A DNA stretch of 64,000 nt from Neobacillus sp. YX16 (lineage in GTDB: Bacteria; Bacillota; Bacilli; Bacillales; Cytobacillaceae). The stretch lies in the NCBI RefSeq assembly GCF_030123505.1, contig NZ_CP126115.1, forward strand, positions 6,090,001 through 6,154,000, written 5' to 3'. The notes under the pieces were generated by a model that was not told where the DNA came from, ran no database searches, and saw only the letters and a list, made by a program, of their open reading frames with translations. Positions 9,081-17,299 of the stretch are shown here, piece by piece. Position 1 is the stretch's first letter. Every line of letters starts with the position of its first letter. The translations under genes and the position numbers were made by a program.

Positions 9081-9170
9081 TGCTTTCCCTCTTCCTCTAA
9101 ACTTTCTTCTATTATATCCCAATTACCAACAATTTTCTGCAGGATTTTTCGACAAATACATGAAAAGAAA

Positions 9171-9203
9171 AATCACCTAGGATCGCGAAGCCGTAGGTGA
9201 TTA
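9171..9203 (-). terminator. Terminator overlapping the DUF1450 gene stop
   Basis: AATCACCTA ... TAGGTGATT stem (9171-9179 with 9194-9202); on the minus strand it is followed by TTTTTC. It overlaps the stop codon at 9201-9203. Confidence 0.8.
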
Positions 9204-9422
9204 TTTTAGCTTTTTATTTACTTTCTCCATTAATTCCTCTTCGGTTAGGGCAGCAACCGGACGGTTATTGACAAAGGCAAATGTTTTCTTCCGGCCAGGT
9301 CCACAATAAGATTGGCAGCCAATTTTTATTTCAGCTTCAGGATCCAATTCTTTCAAACGAGGGATTAATGTCTTAAGATTCACGGCCTGACAATCATCAC
9401 AAACGCGGAATTCATTTGACAT
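9201..9422 (-). CDS. DUF1450 family protein (YuzB-like)
   Basis: Small 73-residue protein of unknown function with two cysteine pairs, CDDC near the N-terminus and CQSYC in the middle, followed by [13 protein letters not shown]. This pattern is typical of DUF1450/UPF0349 proteins, which look thioredoxin-fold-like or metal-binding. The start is the ATG at 9422 with AAAGGGTGG 5 nt upstream; an upstream GTG overlaps that site and is rejected. It is monocistronic by its own terminator. Confidence 0.85.
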   Translation of the reverse strand: MSNEFRVCDDCQAVNLKTLIPRLKELDPEAEIKIGCQSYCGPGRKKTFAFVNNRPVAALTEEELMEKVNKKLK

Positions 9423-9688
9423 TATTTCCACCCTTTCTTTTCGGGTATCTATAAGATTATTTTATCCAATATATCTACGGTTTAACTCCTTAGGTATTTT
9501 ACAATTTCTTTCTATCCATTGCAAGTTGCTTTTCTTTTGAAATCCTTCTAACTCTTTTAGTTAAAAAAACTATTATCCTTGCAGACATTTTGGTATAAAG
9601 CTTGAAAAACTTGTCCAAGATAAGACTAGAACTTTTAAAAACTCGTCTTGCGAGTTCATTGAAATTATTATTTAGGGAGTTGAAAAGA

Positions 9689-10441
9689 ATGAAAGTAAGG
9701 CAAGATGCCTGGACAGATGAAGATGATCTATTGCTAGCTGAAACCGTCCTTCGCCATGTACGTGAAGGAAGTACCCAGCTGAACGCTTTTGAAGAAGTTG
9801 GCGACAAGCTAAATCGGACATCCGCGGCCTGTGGATTCAGATGGAACGCGGTTGTGCGCCATCGCTATGAAAAAGCATTGCAATTAGCTAAAAAACAACG
9901 TAAACAAAGACAGAGAGTGTTAGGAAAAGACCAAGGAGGAAAGAAAAAGTTACTTTATAACCCTCCAGTCCCAGCTGTAGATGACTTTGAAACACTAGCA
10001 GCACCTATGGAAGTTCCAATGGAAGCTTCTTCTTATGAAATGCCAGATTTAACAACAGAGGTTGCCGCTGAAACCTATGTAAAGGCACCTGTTGCAGCAC
10101 AGACTTATAGACAAGCAGCACCAACGGCATCAGGACTATCACTTGATAGCGTCATTGATTACTTGCAAAACTTTAATCATGCGAATCTGCAAAATGAAGC
10201 ATTAAAAAGTGAGAATGAAAGATTAAAGCGCGAAATCGCAGAGTTACGTAAGCAAAATGAAGAAATGTCTGCAAAAATTGAAGGTCTCGAGCAAAATACC
10301 GAAACCATCCAGGAAGATTACGAGACACTCATGAAAATCATGAACCGCGCACGTAAGCTTGTATTATTTGAAGAAGAAGAAAGACCTGCGACAAAATTCA
10401 AAATGGACCGTAACGGAAATTTAGAGAAGGTCGCTGAGTAA
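9689..10441 (+). CDS. rsfA: Prespore regulator RsfA
   Basis: Sporulation transcription factor controlled by sigma-F and active in the forespore in B. subtilis. The start at 9689 (AGGGAG 9 nt upstream) gives 250 residues. The N-terminal Myb/SANT-like domain reads [20 protein letters not shown] with [13 protein letters not shown]. The middle is a low-complexity Pro/Ala linker, and the C-terminus (about 170-235) is a leucine-zipper-like coiled coil ([20 protein letters not shown]). The 29-codon upstream extension has no ribosome site. It marks the organism as a spore former. Confidence 0.93.
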   Translation: MKVRQDAWTDEDDLLLAETVLRHVREGSTQLNAFEEVGDKLNRTSAACGFRWNAVVRHRYEKALQLAKKQRKQRQRVLGKDQGGKKKLLYNPPVPAVDDFETLAAPMEVPMEASSYEMPDLTTEVAAETYVKAPVAAQTYRQAAPTASGLSLDSVIDYLQNFNHANLQNEALKSENERLKREIAELRKQNEEMSAKIEGLEQNTETIQEDYETLMKIMNRARKLVLFEEEERPATKFKMDRNGNLEKVAE

Positions 10442-10447
10442 AACGAA

Positions 10448-10485
10448 CAGCTAAAAGCGCCTGCCTATCAGCGCTTGAGCTAGAC
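10448..10485 (+). repeat. Short, degenerate R1 remnant after rsfA
   Basis: AGCTAAAAGCGCCTGCC ... CGCTTGAGCTAGACGG keeps only the two ends of the R1 repeat. It starts about 6 bp after the rsfA stop, in the same orientation as the gene. Confidence 0.6.
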
Positions 10486-10524
10486 GGAGCTATTGGGAGA
10501 AGAACAATATCCTCTTAAAAAAGG

Positions 10525-10556
10525 GCCGTAAATCCACTAAGGGTTTACGGCTTTTT
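10525..10556. terminator. Bidirectional terminator between rsfA and lipL
   Basis: GCCGTAAATCC ... GGGTTTACGGC stem with T-tract on the plus strand and A-tract on the left; it overlaps the lipL stop codon on the other strand. Confidence 0.9.
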
Positions 10557-11385
10557 ACATTTCATCAAGTTTTTCATTTCGTTCGATTATTCTTTGATAA
10601 TAGCCGGGAAGGAGGTCCAATTCCAGCTCATTTAATGGTCCGGCGTAAAGATGGTCGCTGTTCTTCTTTAATTGATTTAATAGACGCAGCATGACATCTG
10701 ATATGGTAATCGGAGTTTCCAAAAGCTCAGATAGGGAGGCCATGATCTCAGGTACAATCTCTGGATAGATGAACTTTGTCTGCTGGTCTCCTTTAGCAAT
10801 CTCATAAAATTGTTTAATTACCTGTGCCCGCTTACTGCCGCTGCCATTGACACATAAATAGATTTGAACCGCGACCCCTTTTTTGAGGCGGCGCTGTGAA
10901 ATACCGGCGAATTTTTTCCCATCGATACTAAGATCATAGCTTCCTGGGCAATAGGAGCCGACGATTTCTCGTGCCTCAATATTCTTATTATATTCAGCAA
11001 ACATATCTTGAATAAGCTGCCACATCGTATCGTACCCGCGGTTTATATCTATCCCTTTTTCTTTTTCAGGGAGGATCAATGAGATATTCAAAACCCCTTC
11101 ATCGAGCACCACCGCCAACCCGCCAGAGTTCCGGACAATAGACTGATAGCCCTGTGCTTCAAGAAACTGTCTTCCTTCTTTTAAGAATGGCAGTTTGGTA
11201 TCTTGTATCCCGAGTACGATGGTATTGTGATGAACCCAGGTTCTTGCCGTCGCTGGAGCCTGTCCAGATCCGACAGAAGCACATAATGTATCATCGGTGC
11301 CAAACGACTGTAATGCTTGAAAATGGCGGCCAGCAGTCGACTGATCGATAATCCGCCATTCTTGTTGACGCAATAAACCTTCCAT
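10555..11385 (-). CDS. lipL: Octanoyl-[GcvH]:protein N-octanoyltransferase LipL
   Basis: Moves octanoyl groups from GcvH to the E2 subunits of 2-oxoacid dehydrogenases, completing lipoate assembly. The 276-residue protein has the family's active-site Cys in [12 protein letters not shown] (Cys146) and the lysine region [11 protein letters not shown]. The [16 protein letters not shown] segment is typical of the biotin/lipoate transferase fold. The ATG has GAGGAG upstream. Position between rsfA and pta follows B. subtilis (ywfL). Confidence 0.94.
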   Translation of the reverse strand: MEGLLRQQEWRIIDQSTAGRHFQALQSFGTDDTLCASVGSGQAPATARTWVHHNTIVLGIQDTKLPFLKEGRQFLEAQGYQSIVRNSGGLAVVLDEGVLNISLILPEKEKGIDINRGYDTMWQLIQDMFAEYNKNIEAREIVGSYCPGSYDLSIDGKKFAGISQRRLKKGVAVQIYLCVNGSGSKRAQVIKQFYEIAKGDQQTKFIYPEIVPEIMASLSELLETPITISDVMLRLLNQLKKNSDHLYAGPLNELELDLLPGYYQRIIERNEKLDEM

Positions 11386-11494
11386 ATTGTTGTTCTCCTC
11401 AAAATGAATAGTAAGCTTATTTTAGCAAAAAGAAACTAGTTTAAACAGTTACTATGTTTGTCGCTGATTTCCACATATTGTCTAATCGTACAAA

Positions 11495-11605
11495 ACCCCT
11501 CTAAAAAAGTCCAAATGGGTCTCAAAAAGGTCCATAACCTATTGAAAATAGTCCAAATGCCGCACAAACAAGTCCATAACCCACCAAAAATAGTCCAAAA
11601 CTCAG
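11495..11605. repeat. Tandem array, 21-bp period
   Basis: The core aaaagtccaaa/gtccataac recurs at exact 21-bp steps (gtcc at 11509, 11530, 11551, 11572, 11593), alternating two variants to give a 42-bp higher-order unit. It lies between lipL and pta. No coding potential. Confidence 0.85.
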
Positions 11606-11618
11606 AACCCCCCCATTT

Positions 11619-11646
11619 AAAAAGCCAGCCCCACCCAGGACTGGCT
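11619..11646 (-). terminator. Terminator of pta
   Basis: On the minus strand AGCCAGTCC ... GGCTGGCT is followed by TTTTT, 10 bp after the pta stop. Confidence 0.85.
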
Positions 11647-11655
11647 CCCAAAACT

Positions 11656-12630
11656 CTATTTTATTCCTTGCGCCGCAGTAATTAATGCCAATTTATAAAC
11701 ATCTTCTTCATTACAGCCGCGTGATAGGTCGTTCACCGGTTTATTTAACCCTTGAAGGATCGGACCAACTGCTTCGAACCCGCCTAAACGCTGCGCAATT
11801 TTGTAGCCGATGTTACCTGCTTCGAGGCTCGGGAAAATAAACACGTTCGCATCCCCTTGAAGAGGTGAATCTGGTGCTTTACTTTTTGCCACAGACGGAA
11901 CAAATGCAGCATCAAATTGGAACTCACCATCGATTACCAATGATGGGTCACGGCGCTTTGCTTCTTCCACTGCCCCTGAGACTCTTTCCGTTTCCGAAGA
12001 CTTCGCTGAGCCCTTTGTAGAGAAGCTAAGCATGGCAATACGAGGTTGGATATCAAACATATTTGCTGTCTTCGCACTTTCTACCGCAATTTCAGCTAAA
12101 TCATTGCTGTCCGGAGCAATATTGATCGCACAATCGGCAAATACGTATTTTTCATCCTCACGAACCATGATGAAGACACCAGACGTTTTCTTCACGCCTT
12201 CTTTTGTTTTAATAATTTGCAGCGCAGGGCGAACCGTATCTGCTGTAGAGTGTGCCGCACCGCTCACCAAACCGTCTGCTTTATTCAAGTACACCAACAT
12301 GGTGCCAAAGTAATTTTCATCTAATAAGATCTTACGCGCATCTTCTTCCGTAGCTTTTCCTTTACGACGTTCAACAAACGCTGCCACTAACTCGTCCATT
12401 GCCGCATAACTCGCTGGATCATAAATTTCTGCTGCATCTAAGGAAACTCCAAGCTCCTGAGCCTTCGCCTGGACCTGTTCGATATTTCCAATTAAGATAG
12501 GCGTTAATCGCTTTTCCTCCGCAAGTCTGCTGGCTGCTCTGACAATTCGCTCATCCAATCCTTCTGGAAAAACAATCCTCATATCACGGCCTGATAATTT
12601 TTGTTTTAAACCTTCAAATAAATCTGCCAC
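11656..12630 (-). CDS. pta: Phosphate acetyltransferase Pta
   Basis: Interconverts acetyl-CoA and acetyl phosphate in overflow metabolism. The 324-residue protein is the compact class I form; B. subtilis Pta is 323 residues. Family segments include FPEGLDERIVRAASRLAEE, NKADGLVSGAAHSTADTVRPALQ and FPSLEAGNIGYKIAQRLGG. The GTG start has AGGGAGG 7 nt upstream. It is divergent from hemQ, as in B. subtilis. Confidence 0.97.
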   Translation of the reverse strand: MADLFEGLKQKLSGRDMRIVFPEGLDERIVRAASRLAEEKRLTPILIGNIEQVQAKAQELGVSLDAAEIYDPASYAAMDELVAAFVERRKGKATEEDARKILLDENYFGTMLVYLNKADGLVSGAAHSTADTVRPALQIIKTKEGVKKTSGVFIMVREDEKYVFADCAINIAPDSNDLAEIAVESAKTANMFDIQPRIAMLSFSTKGSAKSSETERVSGAVEEAKRRDPSLVIDGEFQFDAAFVPSVAKSKAPDSPLQGDANVFIFPSLEAGNIGYKIAQRLGGFEAVGPILQGLNKPVNDLSRGCNEEDVYKLALITAAQGIK

Positions 12631-12865
12631 ATTAAATCCTCCCTAAATACATCTACTTCTTTTAGCATACTTTACCTGTTGAAAATTTCAACTTAGGCAG
12701 CGTTTTCAATTAAATATTCTTTTATTCAAAAAACTTCACACTACCTCTTACTATTTACCTCATTTTTTAAAATTATCCATGTAGGTTTATTCGAGCGTGT
12801 CTTGGTCAAACTATGATATAGTAAAGATTGTTAATAAGAAGAATGATTATTTAGGAGTGATTATA

Positions 12866-13609
12866 ATGAGTGAAGCAGCTCAAACGCTTGATGGCTGGTA
12901 TTGTTTGCATGATTTCCGTACGGTTGATTGGACGACTTGGAAAATGCTTTCAAGTGATGAACGTCAATCGGCGATTCACGAGTTTTTAAGTCTAGTTGAA
13001 AAGTGGAATCACACGCAAGAGCGGAACGAAGGCAGCCATGCTCTATATACAATTGTTGGTCAAAAAGCTGATTTTATGATGATGATTTTGCGCCCGACAA
13101 TGGCAGAACTTAACGAAATTGAAACAGAATTTAATAAAACAAAATTAGCTGAATTTACAATTCCAGCACATTCTTATGTTTCCGTTGTTGAACTCAGCAA
13201 CTATTTGCCTGCTGGTGAGGATCCATACCAAAATCCACAAATTCTTGCACGACTTTATCCGAAATTACCTAAAACAGCGCATGTTTGTTTCTATCCAATG
13301 GACAAACGCCGTCAGGGCAATGATAACTGGTATATGCTACCGATGGAAGAGCGCCGCAGTATGATGCGCAGCCACGGCATGATTGGACGTACATATGCAG
13401 GAAAAGTGAAACAAATTATCACCGGTTCAGTCGGCTTTGACGACTACGAATGGGGCGTAACGCTTTTTGCTGAAGATGTACTTCAATTCAAAAAGCTTAT
13501 CTATGAAATGCGTTTTGACGAAGTAAGTGCACGTTACGGTGAATTTGGTGCCTTCTTTGTTGGCAATCTGTTAGAGGAAGAAAGAGTATCTCGATTCTTA
13601 CATGTTTAA
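12866..13609 (+). CDS. hemQ: Coproheme decarboxylase HemQ
   Basis: Last step of the coproporphyrin-dependent heme pathway of Gram-positive bacteria: oxidative decarboxylation of coproheme to heme b. The ATG at 12866 (TTAGGAG upstream) gives 247 residues; an in-frame extension of 23 codons is rejected. The family's catalytic tyrosine is in [11 protein letters not shown] (Tyr143) and the proximal heme His in [12 protein letters not shown] (His170). It belongs to the chlorite-dismutase fold family, but the context and residues indicate heme synthesis. Confidence 0.96.
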   Translation: MSEAAQTLDGWYCLHDFRTVDWTTWKMLSSDERQSAIHEFLSLVEKWNHTQERNEGSHALYTIVGQKADFMMMILRPTMAELNEIETEFNKTKLAEFTIPAHSYVSVVELSNYLPAGEDPYQNPQILARLYPKLPKTAHVCFYPMDKRRQGNDNWYMLPMEERRSMMRSHGMIGRTYAGKVKQIITGSVGFDDYEWGVTLFAEDVLQFKKLIYEMRFDEVSARYGEFGAFFVGNLLEEERVSRFLHV

Positions 13610-13616
13610 TCTTGAA

Positions 13617-13647
13617 AGTTCCCAGCATATGCTGGGGACTTTTTTTG
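13617..13647 (+). terminator. Terminator of hemQ
   Basis: A CCCAGCATATGCTGGG stem flanked by AGT/ACT pairs, followed by seven Ts. Confidence 0.93.
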
Positions 13648-13824
13648 TATTTTCGTTAAGTCATATTTCCCCCTTCCTCCTCATACTAATAAAACAGCGA
13701 GTCTTAAGTTTTAGCTCCGAATCATCTCACAAACGGGACTATCCTGATTGTCACCATCTAGGCTTCTGGGAGTATGAATAGAATGTTGGTACAAAAGGGT
13801 TAGTTATTTTTAGGAGGGGAAAAG

Positions 13825-14289
13825 ATGAATCAGCATTATAATCAACAAGGGTATCAGCCCTATCAAGCTAGACAGGGAGCCGCAACTCCATATCAAGGGC
13901 AAGGATTTTTTCCTGGCGGGCAACAGCAAGGTTATCCACAGTTCCCACAACAAGGAGTTCCATCGGGGCCTCCTGCAGGAGCTCCACAGCCTCAGGGAAT
14001 GCTGCCAATTGAACAATCGTACATCGAAAATATTTTGCGCTTAAATAAAGGAAAATTAGTGACTGTATATGCAACATTTGAAGGAAACAGCCAGTGGAAT
14101 GCAAAAGTATTTAAAGGGATTATTGAAGCAGCAGGACGGGACCATGTCATATTAAGTGACCCACAGACTGGTATGCGATACCTCATTCCAATGGTGCCGA
14201 TCGATTACTTTACATTTGATGAAGAAATAGAATATGAGTATCCTTTTGGAGCCGGACCAACCGCTTTTGGTACTTATCCTCCAAGATAA
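13825..14289 (+). CDS. gerQ: Spore coat/germination protein GerQ
   Basis: In B. subtilis GerQ is needed to place the lytic enzyme CwlJ in the spore coat and is cross-linked by the transglutaminase Tgl. The 154-residue protein has a Gln/Gly/Pro-rich N-terminal half (QQGYQPYQ, PGGQQQGYPQFPQQG) followed by the conserved C-terminal domain (YIENILRLNKGKLVTVYATF ... YLIPMVPIDYFTFDEE). AGGAGGGG precedes the ATG. It is somewhat shorter than the B. subtilis protein. Confidence 0.93.
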   Translation: MNQHYNQQGYQPYQARQGAATPYQGQGFFPGGQQQGYPQFPQQGVPSGPPAGAPQPQGMLPIEQSYIENILRLNKGKLVTVYATFEGNSQWNAKVFKGIIEAAGRDHVILSDPQTGMRYLIPMVPIDYFTFDEEIEYEYPFGAGPTAFGTYPPR

Positions 14290-14293
14290 AAAC

Positions 14294-14329
14294 AAAAGGC
14301 ATTGGGAGCCAAGTCCAATGCCTTTTTAC
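14294..14329. terminator. Bidirectional terminator between gerQ and ywdK
   Basis: AAAAGGCATTGG ... CCAATGCCTTTTT stem just after the gerQ stop; the A-tract on the other side serves ywdK. Confidence 0.92.
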
Positions 14330-14333
14330 TATT

Positions 14334-14705
14334 TTATAAATCTTTAACTGTTCCGATGATCATCAGAACCCAGCCTGCTAAGAAGCATACTCCGCCAAGC
14401 GGTGTGATGGCACCCAGCACTCCTATCTTCGTCAAGCTTAATACATAAAGACTGCCGCTAAAAAGAATGATTCCGATAAAAAATAACCAGCCGGACCATG
14501 TAAAGAAAGAACTGACTTCAACTTTTCCAAGAAGCAGTCCAATTACTAACAGCCCTGTTGCGTGAAACATTTGATAGGTGACACCTGTTTTCCAAATTTC
14601 TAGATAATGAGGATCTAGTTTATCCTTTAGTCCGTGCGCGCCAAAGGCTCCAAGTGCAACAGCTAAAAGAGCGTTTATGGCGCCGATAATAATAAAAGTT
14701 TTCAT
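14334..14705 (-). CDS. ywdK: DUF423 membrane protein YwdK
   Basis: Small integral membrane protein of unknown function, 123 residues with four hydrophobic segments (about 2-22, 45-62, 68-88, 95-118). It opens with MKTFIIIGAINALLAVALGAF and contains the conserved GAFGAHGLKDKL. The RBS is GAGGGG. Position downstream of ywdI follows B. subtilis. Confidence 0.92.
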   Translation of the reverse strand: MKTFIIIGAINALLAVALGAFGAHGLKDKLDPHYLEIWKTGVTYQMFHATGLLVIGLLLGKVEVSSFFTWSGWLFFIGIILFSGSLYVLSLTKIGVLGAITPLGGVCFLAGWVLMIIGTVKDL

Positions 14706-14731
14706 TTTCGTTCCCCTCTTTCATGTCTATC

Positions 14732-14761
14732 TTCAGCGCCTAGGGGCGCTTCCGCTTTTCG
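14732..14761 (-). repeat. Minimal R1 remnant after ywdI
   Basis: Only the two ends of the R1 repeat remain (GAAAAGCGGAAGCGCC joined to CTAGGCGCTG on the minus strand). It begins 1 bp after the ywdI stop codon. Confidence 0.65.
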
Positions 14762-14762
14762 T

Positions 14763-15050
14763 TTAAAAATCAAATAACGAATCTCCGTTTGCTTCGTCTT
14801 CCATTTCTAGTTTTTTCGGCTGATTTAGTGATACTGGCTGCTGAAAGGCTGGCTGTGCTACTACCGGCTGAAAGGCTGCTAAAGGAATAGGTTTAGACTC
14901 CGGTTGTACCTGCTTTTCATCTAGGATCAACTCGCATAATATTTTAATAGAGTACACTTTTTCCCGCAAGTTTTCTTGCTTCGTGCTGTTTTTTGCCAGC
15001 TTTAATTCCTCTTCTATTTTTGTTAGTAACTTTTCTACCGATATATTCAC
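14763..15050 (-). CDS. ywdI: YwdI family protein (DUF5327)
   Basis: Small 95-residue protein of unknown function. The N-terminal 45 residues look helical (KLLTKIEEELKLAKNSTKQ), followed by a Pro/Gln-rich linker and an acidic tail ending DSLFDF. The GTG start has AGAGGAG 10 nt upstream. It lies at the edge of the conserved ywd block; the next genes on this strand are the accessory formate dehydrogenase block. Confidence 0.85.
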   Translation of the reverse strand: MNISVEKLLTKIEEELKLAKNSTKQENLREKVYSIKILCELILDEKQVQPESKPIPLAAFQPVVAQPAFQQPVSLNQPKKLEMEDEANGDSLFDF

Positions 15051-15120
15051 GATTGGTTAACTCCTCTATTTATTCTCTACTTCATCATACCAAATTCGTC
15101 ACCTAATTAGAAATTCGACA

Positions 15121-15136
15121 TGTTTCACGTGAAACA
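15121..15136. promoter_or_regulatory. parS chromosome-partitioning site
   Basis: TGTTTCACGTGAAACA is a perfect 16-bp match to the Spo0J/ParB binding consensus of Bacillus. The palindrome extends three more bases each side. ParB loads and spreads here and recruits SMC. It sits in the intergenic gap upstream of ywdI. B. subtilis carries one of its parS sites in roughly this part of the map, which fits the conserved gene order. Confidence 0.93.
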
Positions 15137-15153
15137 TGTTAGGTTTTGTCATA

Positions 15154-15181
15154 ATAAAAAAACCCGTACCATTAAGGTACG
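15154..15181 (-). terminator. Terminator of the molybdopterin/formate dehydrogenase block
   Basis: On the minus strand CGTACC-TTAAT-GGTACG is followed by GGTTTTTTTATT. It lies downstream of moeB and an R1 copy. Confidence 0.8.
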
Positions 15182-15191
15182 AGTATCGACG

Positions 15192-15343
15192 TTGTCCAGC
15201 TCCAGCGCCTAGTCCCTCGGTGGAAAAAGAAAAATCACTTTTTCCTCGGGCATAAGCCAATCACTTCGGAAGGCAAAAAGCACGCCTTCTGTCAGCGCTC
15301 GTCTTATGCCTGTCGGGTCTGACCAAGGCGCTTCCGCTTTTCT
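15192..15343 (-). repeat. Dispersed repeat R1 (full copy) after moeB
   Basis: A 152-bp copy, GAAAAGCGGAAGCGCC at its start on the minus strand, beginning 2 bp after the moeB stop, same orientation as moeB. The internal stem has diverged (GAAGGCGTGCTTTTTGCCTTC). Confidence 0.85.
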
Positions 15344-15345
15344 AT

Positions 15346-16365
15346 TCATCCTAAAATTCTTTGGTAGATAGATTTGGCATGGATAAGATCTTTTGTTCCA
15401 TGAATGAGGGCACGGCCGTCGTTGAAGATGACCATCCGCTCCTCTCCCATTTCTACTGATAAAAGATAGGGGTTCCCTTTTACAATATATCCAAGTGTAC
15501 TAAGCTGTCCTGCCAGCTTCTCTAGCGATACTTCCCCTTGAGTGGATGGACGTATTTGCACCGTATCCCGCCCGCATAAAACAGTGGTTTTCGTCATATT
15601 TTCCTGGTCGAGATAAGGGTAAGTCCTATCCTCGCCACACGATAAACAGCCTGCAAATTTGGCTTTTCCCATTTTCAAACTAGTATATTGGTTTCGCCAT
15701 AAGTCAAAGCTGACAAACGAAGTTCGAACCGCGTCCCAGTCCTCGACTAGCATTTTGAGTGCTTCGGCACTTTGATGAGCAATGACCATTTGGACAGCCG
15801 GTGAGATAATTCCCCCGGTATCACACGTTAACCCCTGCATCGGGATTGTCCGTAACAAACAGTTTAGGCACGGGGTCTTTCCAGGAATGATTGAAAAACT
15901 CATCCCATAACTGCCGACACACGCACCGTAGATCCACGGTATCTGATACTTTTGTGAAACATCATTAATAACCATCCGCGTTTCAAAATTATCGGTGGCA
16001 TCCATGATGATATCGACATCCTTCACCAAATCCTCAAGCATAGCTGGAGTAGCATCACCGATGATTGCTTGAATTTCAACATCTGAATTGATTGCCTTTA
16101 ACCGCTTTTCTGCAGCAGCAGCCTTCGGAAGCTTCTCCGCCACATCCTCTTCGGTATAAAGCTGCTGGCGCTGCAAATTGCTTGATTCGACATAATCTCG
16201 ATCCACTATCGTCAGCCTGCCAACCCCTGCACGAATGAGGATCTCTGCATTCCCAGAACCAAGCGCCCCCGCACCAATCATTAACACATGCTTCGAACGG
16301 ATTTTATCTTGTCCATCTTTTCCGATTCCTGGAAAGAGGACCTGTCGTGAATATCGTTCGTTCAT
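15346..16365 (-). CDS. moeB: Molybdopterin-synthase adenylyltransferase MoeB (ThiF/HesA family)
   Basis: E1-like enzyme that adenylates the C-terminal Gly-Gly of MoaD so that it can be thiocarboxylated. The 339-residue protein has the nucleotide-binding GAGALGSG (31-38), the DRDYVESSNLQRQQ loop, ATDNFETR, and zinc-binding CLNC and CLSC pairs. TCDTGG holds the likely conserved Cys. The C-terminal extra domain (about 260-339) is MoaD-interaction-like, not rhodanese. It closes the molybdenum-cofactor gene run; moaD lies upstream across a tandem repeat. Confidence 0.94.
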   Translation of the reverse strand: MNERYSRQVLFPGIGKDGQDKIRSKHVLMIGAGALGSGNAEILIRAGVGRLTIVDRDYVESSNLQRQQLYTEEDVAEKLPKAAAAEKRLKAINSDVEIQAIIGDATPAMLEDLVKDVDIIMDATDNFETRMVINDVSQKYQIPWIYGACVGSYGMSFSIIPGKTPCLNCLLRTIPMQGLTCDTGGIISPAVQMVIAHQSAEALKMLVEDWDAVRTSFVSFDLWRNQYTSLKMGKAKFAGCLSCGEDRTYPYLDQENMTKTTVLCGRDTVQIRPSTQGEVSLEKLAGQLSTLGYIVKGNPYLLSVEMGEERMVIFNDGRALIHGTKDLIHAKSIYQRILG

Positions 16366-16410
16366 TCTGCTTCCCCTTCCAAAATCGTTTTATAACTACG
16401 TCTTTATTAG

Positions 16411-16590
16411 GGGTATTACTCGCTATCCGAGAGTAAACCTCGCTTATCCGAGAGTAATTCCCATCATCCTAGAGTAAACCCCGCTTATCCGAGAGTAATT
16501 CCCACCACCCGAGAGTAAACCCCGCTTATCCGAGAGTAATTCCCGCCATCCGAGAGTAAACCTCGCTTATCCGAGAGTAAACTCCTATTT
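16411..16590. repeat. Tandem array, 20-21-bp period
   Basis: The motif atccgagagtaa recurs about nine times at 20- or 21-bp steps, alternating gagagtaaaccccgcttatcc with gagagtaattcccgccatcc. It fills the moaD-moeB gap. A short relative lies at 46645 and a similar unit at 61300. Confidence 0.9.
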
Positions 16591-16606
16591 AGGGCTTTTT
16601 CTCTGT

Positions 16607-16840
16607 TCAGCCGCCGCTTACTGGCGGGATAAAGGCGATTTCATCACCGTCTTGAATCACTTCATCGTCCTGGGCGAATTCTTCGTTAATCGCAGTCATA
16701 ACAGTATCTAATTTTGGAAGGTTGTAGATTGCCGCCAATTCTGCTTTCACTTCACCAACAGTTTTGCCAATAGCATCTATTCTAAGAAACTCTTCGCCAA
16801 CAGCTTCGCGTAAATGAGCGAAAAACATTACTTTATTCAT
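16607..16840 (-). CDS. moaD: Molybdopterin synthase small subunit MoaD
   Basis: Ubiquitin-like sulfur carrier of molybdopterin synthase. The 77-residue protein ends PPVSGG; the terminal Gly-Gly is the site of adenylation by MoeB and thiocarboxylation. The start overlaps the end of moaE by 8 bp, suggesting coupled translation with its partner subunit. Confidence 0.95.
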   Translation of the reverse strand: MNKVMFFAHLREAVGEEFLRIDAIGKTVGEVKAELAAIYNLPKLDTVMTAINEEFAQDDEVIQDGDEIAFIPPVSGG

Positions 16841-17297
16841 TCAAATCGTCCTCCTCCGGCTTACCGCTTGGATAAGCAACTGTTTCGAGCTGGTTGCCCA
16901 TCCACTCTTCGCCATCTTCCCAATGTTCTTTTTTCCAAATCGGGACAATTTCTTTGATCCTCTCAATCGCATAACGATTGGCATCGTAAGCATCGGCACG
17001 GTGGGGAGTGGAAACAGCAATAACAACGGCAATATCCGTGATATCAAGACGGCCGACACGATGGGTTATGGCCACCTGAGAACCTTCCCAGCGCTCTTCA
17101 ATTTCCCTGCCGATTTGCTCAAGCTTTTTCACAGCCATGGCTTCATATGCATCGTAAATTAAAAATAGCGTCTTCTTTCCTTTTGTTAACTCACGAACCG
17201 TGCCAATAAAAGTAGTGATCGCTCCAGCATTACGCTGAACGACCTTATCAATGACCGATTGTATATCAATGGGTTCTTTTGAAATTTGAAAATTCAT
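16833..17297 (-). CDS. moaE: Molybdopterin synthase catalytic subunit MoaE
   Basis: Transfers sulfur from MoaD thiocarboxylate to precursor Z/cPMP to make molybdopterin. The ATG at 17297 with AAGAGGTG upstream gives 154 residues. Family motifs are GAITTFIGTVRE, AYEAMAVKKLEQI and VGRLDITDIAVVIAV, and the catalytic-lysine segment PIWKKEHWEDGEEW. It starts 2 bp after the stop of the upstream moeA-PBP fusion and overlaps moaD. Confidence 0.95.
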   Translation of the reverse strand: MNFQISKEPIDIQSVIDKVVQRNAGAITTFIGTVRELTKGKKTLFLIYDAYEAMAVKKLEQIGREIEERWEGSQVAITHRVGRLDITDIAVVIAVSTPHRADAYDANRYAIERIKEIVPIWKKEHWEDGEEWMGNQLETVAYPSGKPEEDDLNE

Positions 17298-17299
17298 TT

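Noticed and set aside
12800..12832. Sigma-A promoter of hemQ (TTGGTC with TATAGT)
   Set aside because: The spacing (19 bp) and -35 match are poor; not enough to call.
16411..16590. CRISPR array or riboswitch in the moaD-moeB gap
   Set aside because: Simple tandem minisatellite with 20-21-bp units and no spacers; no Moco riboswitch-like pairing was apparent.
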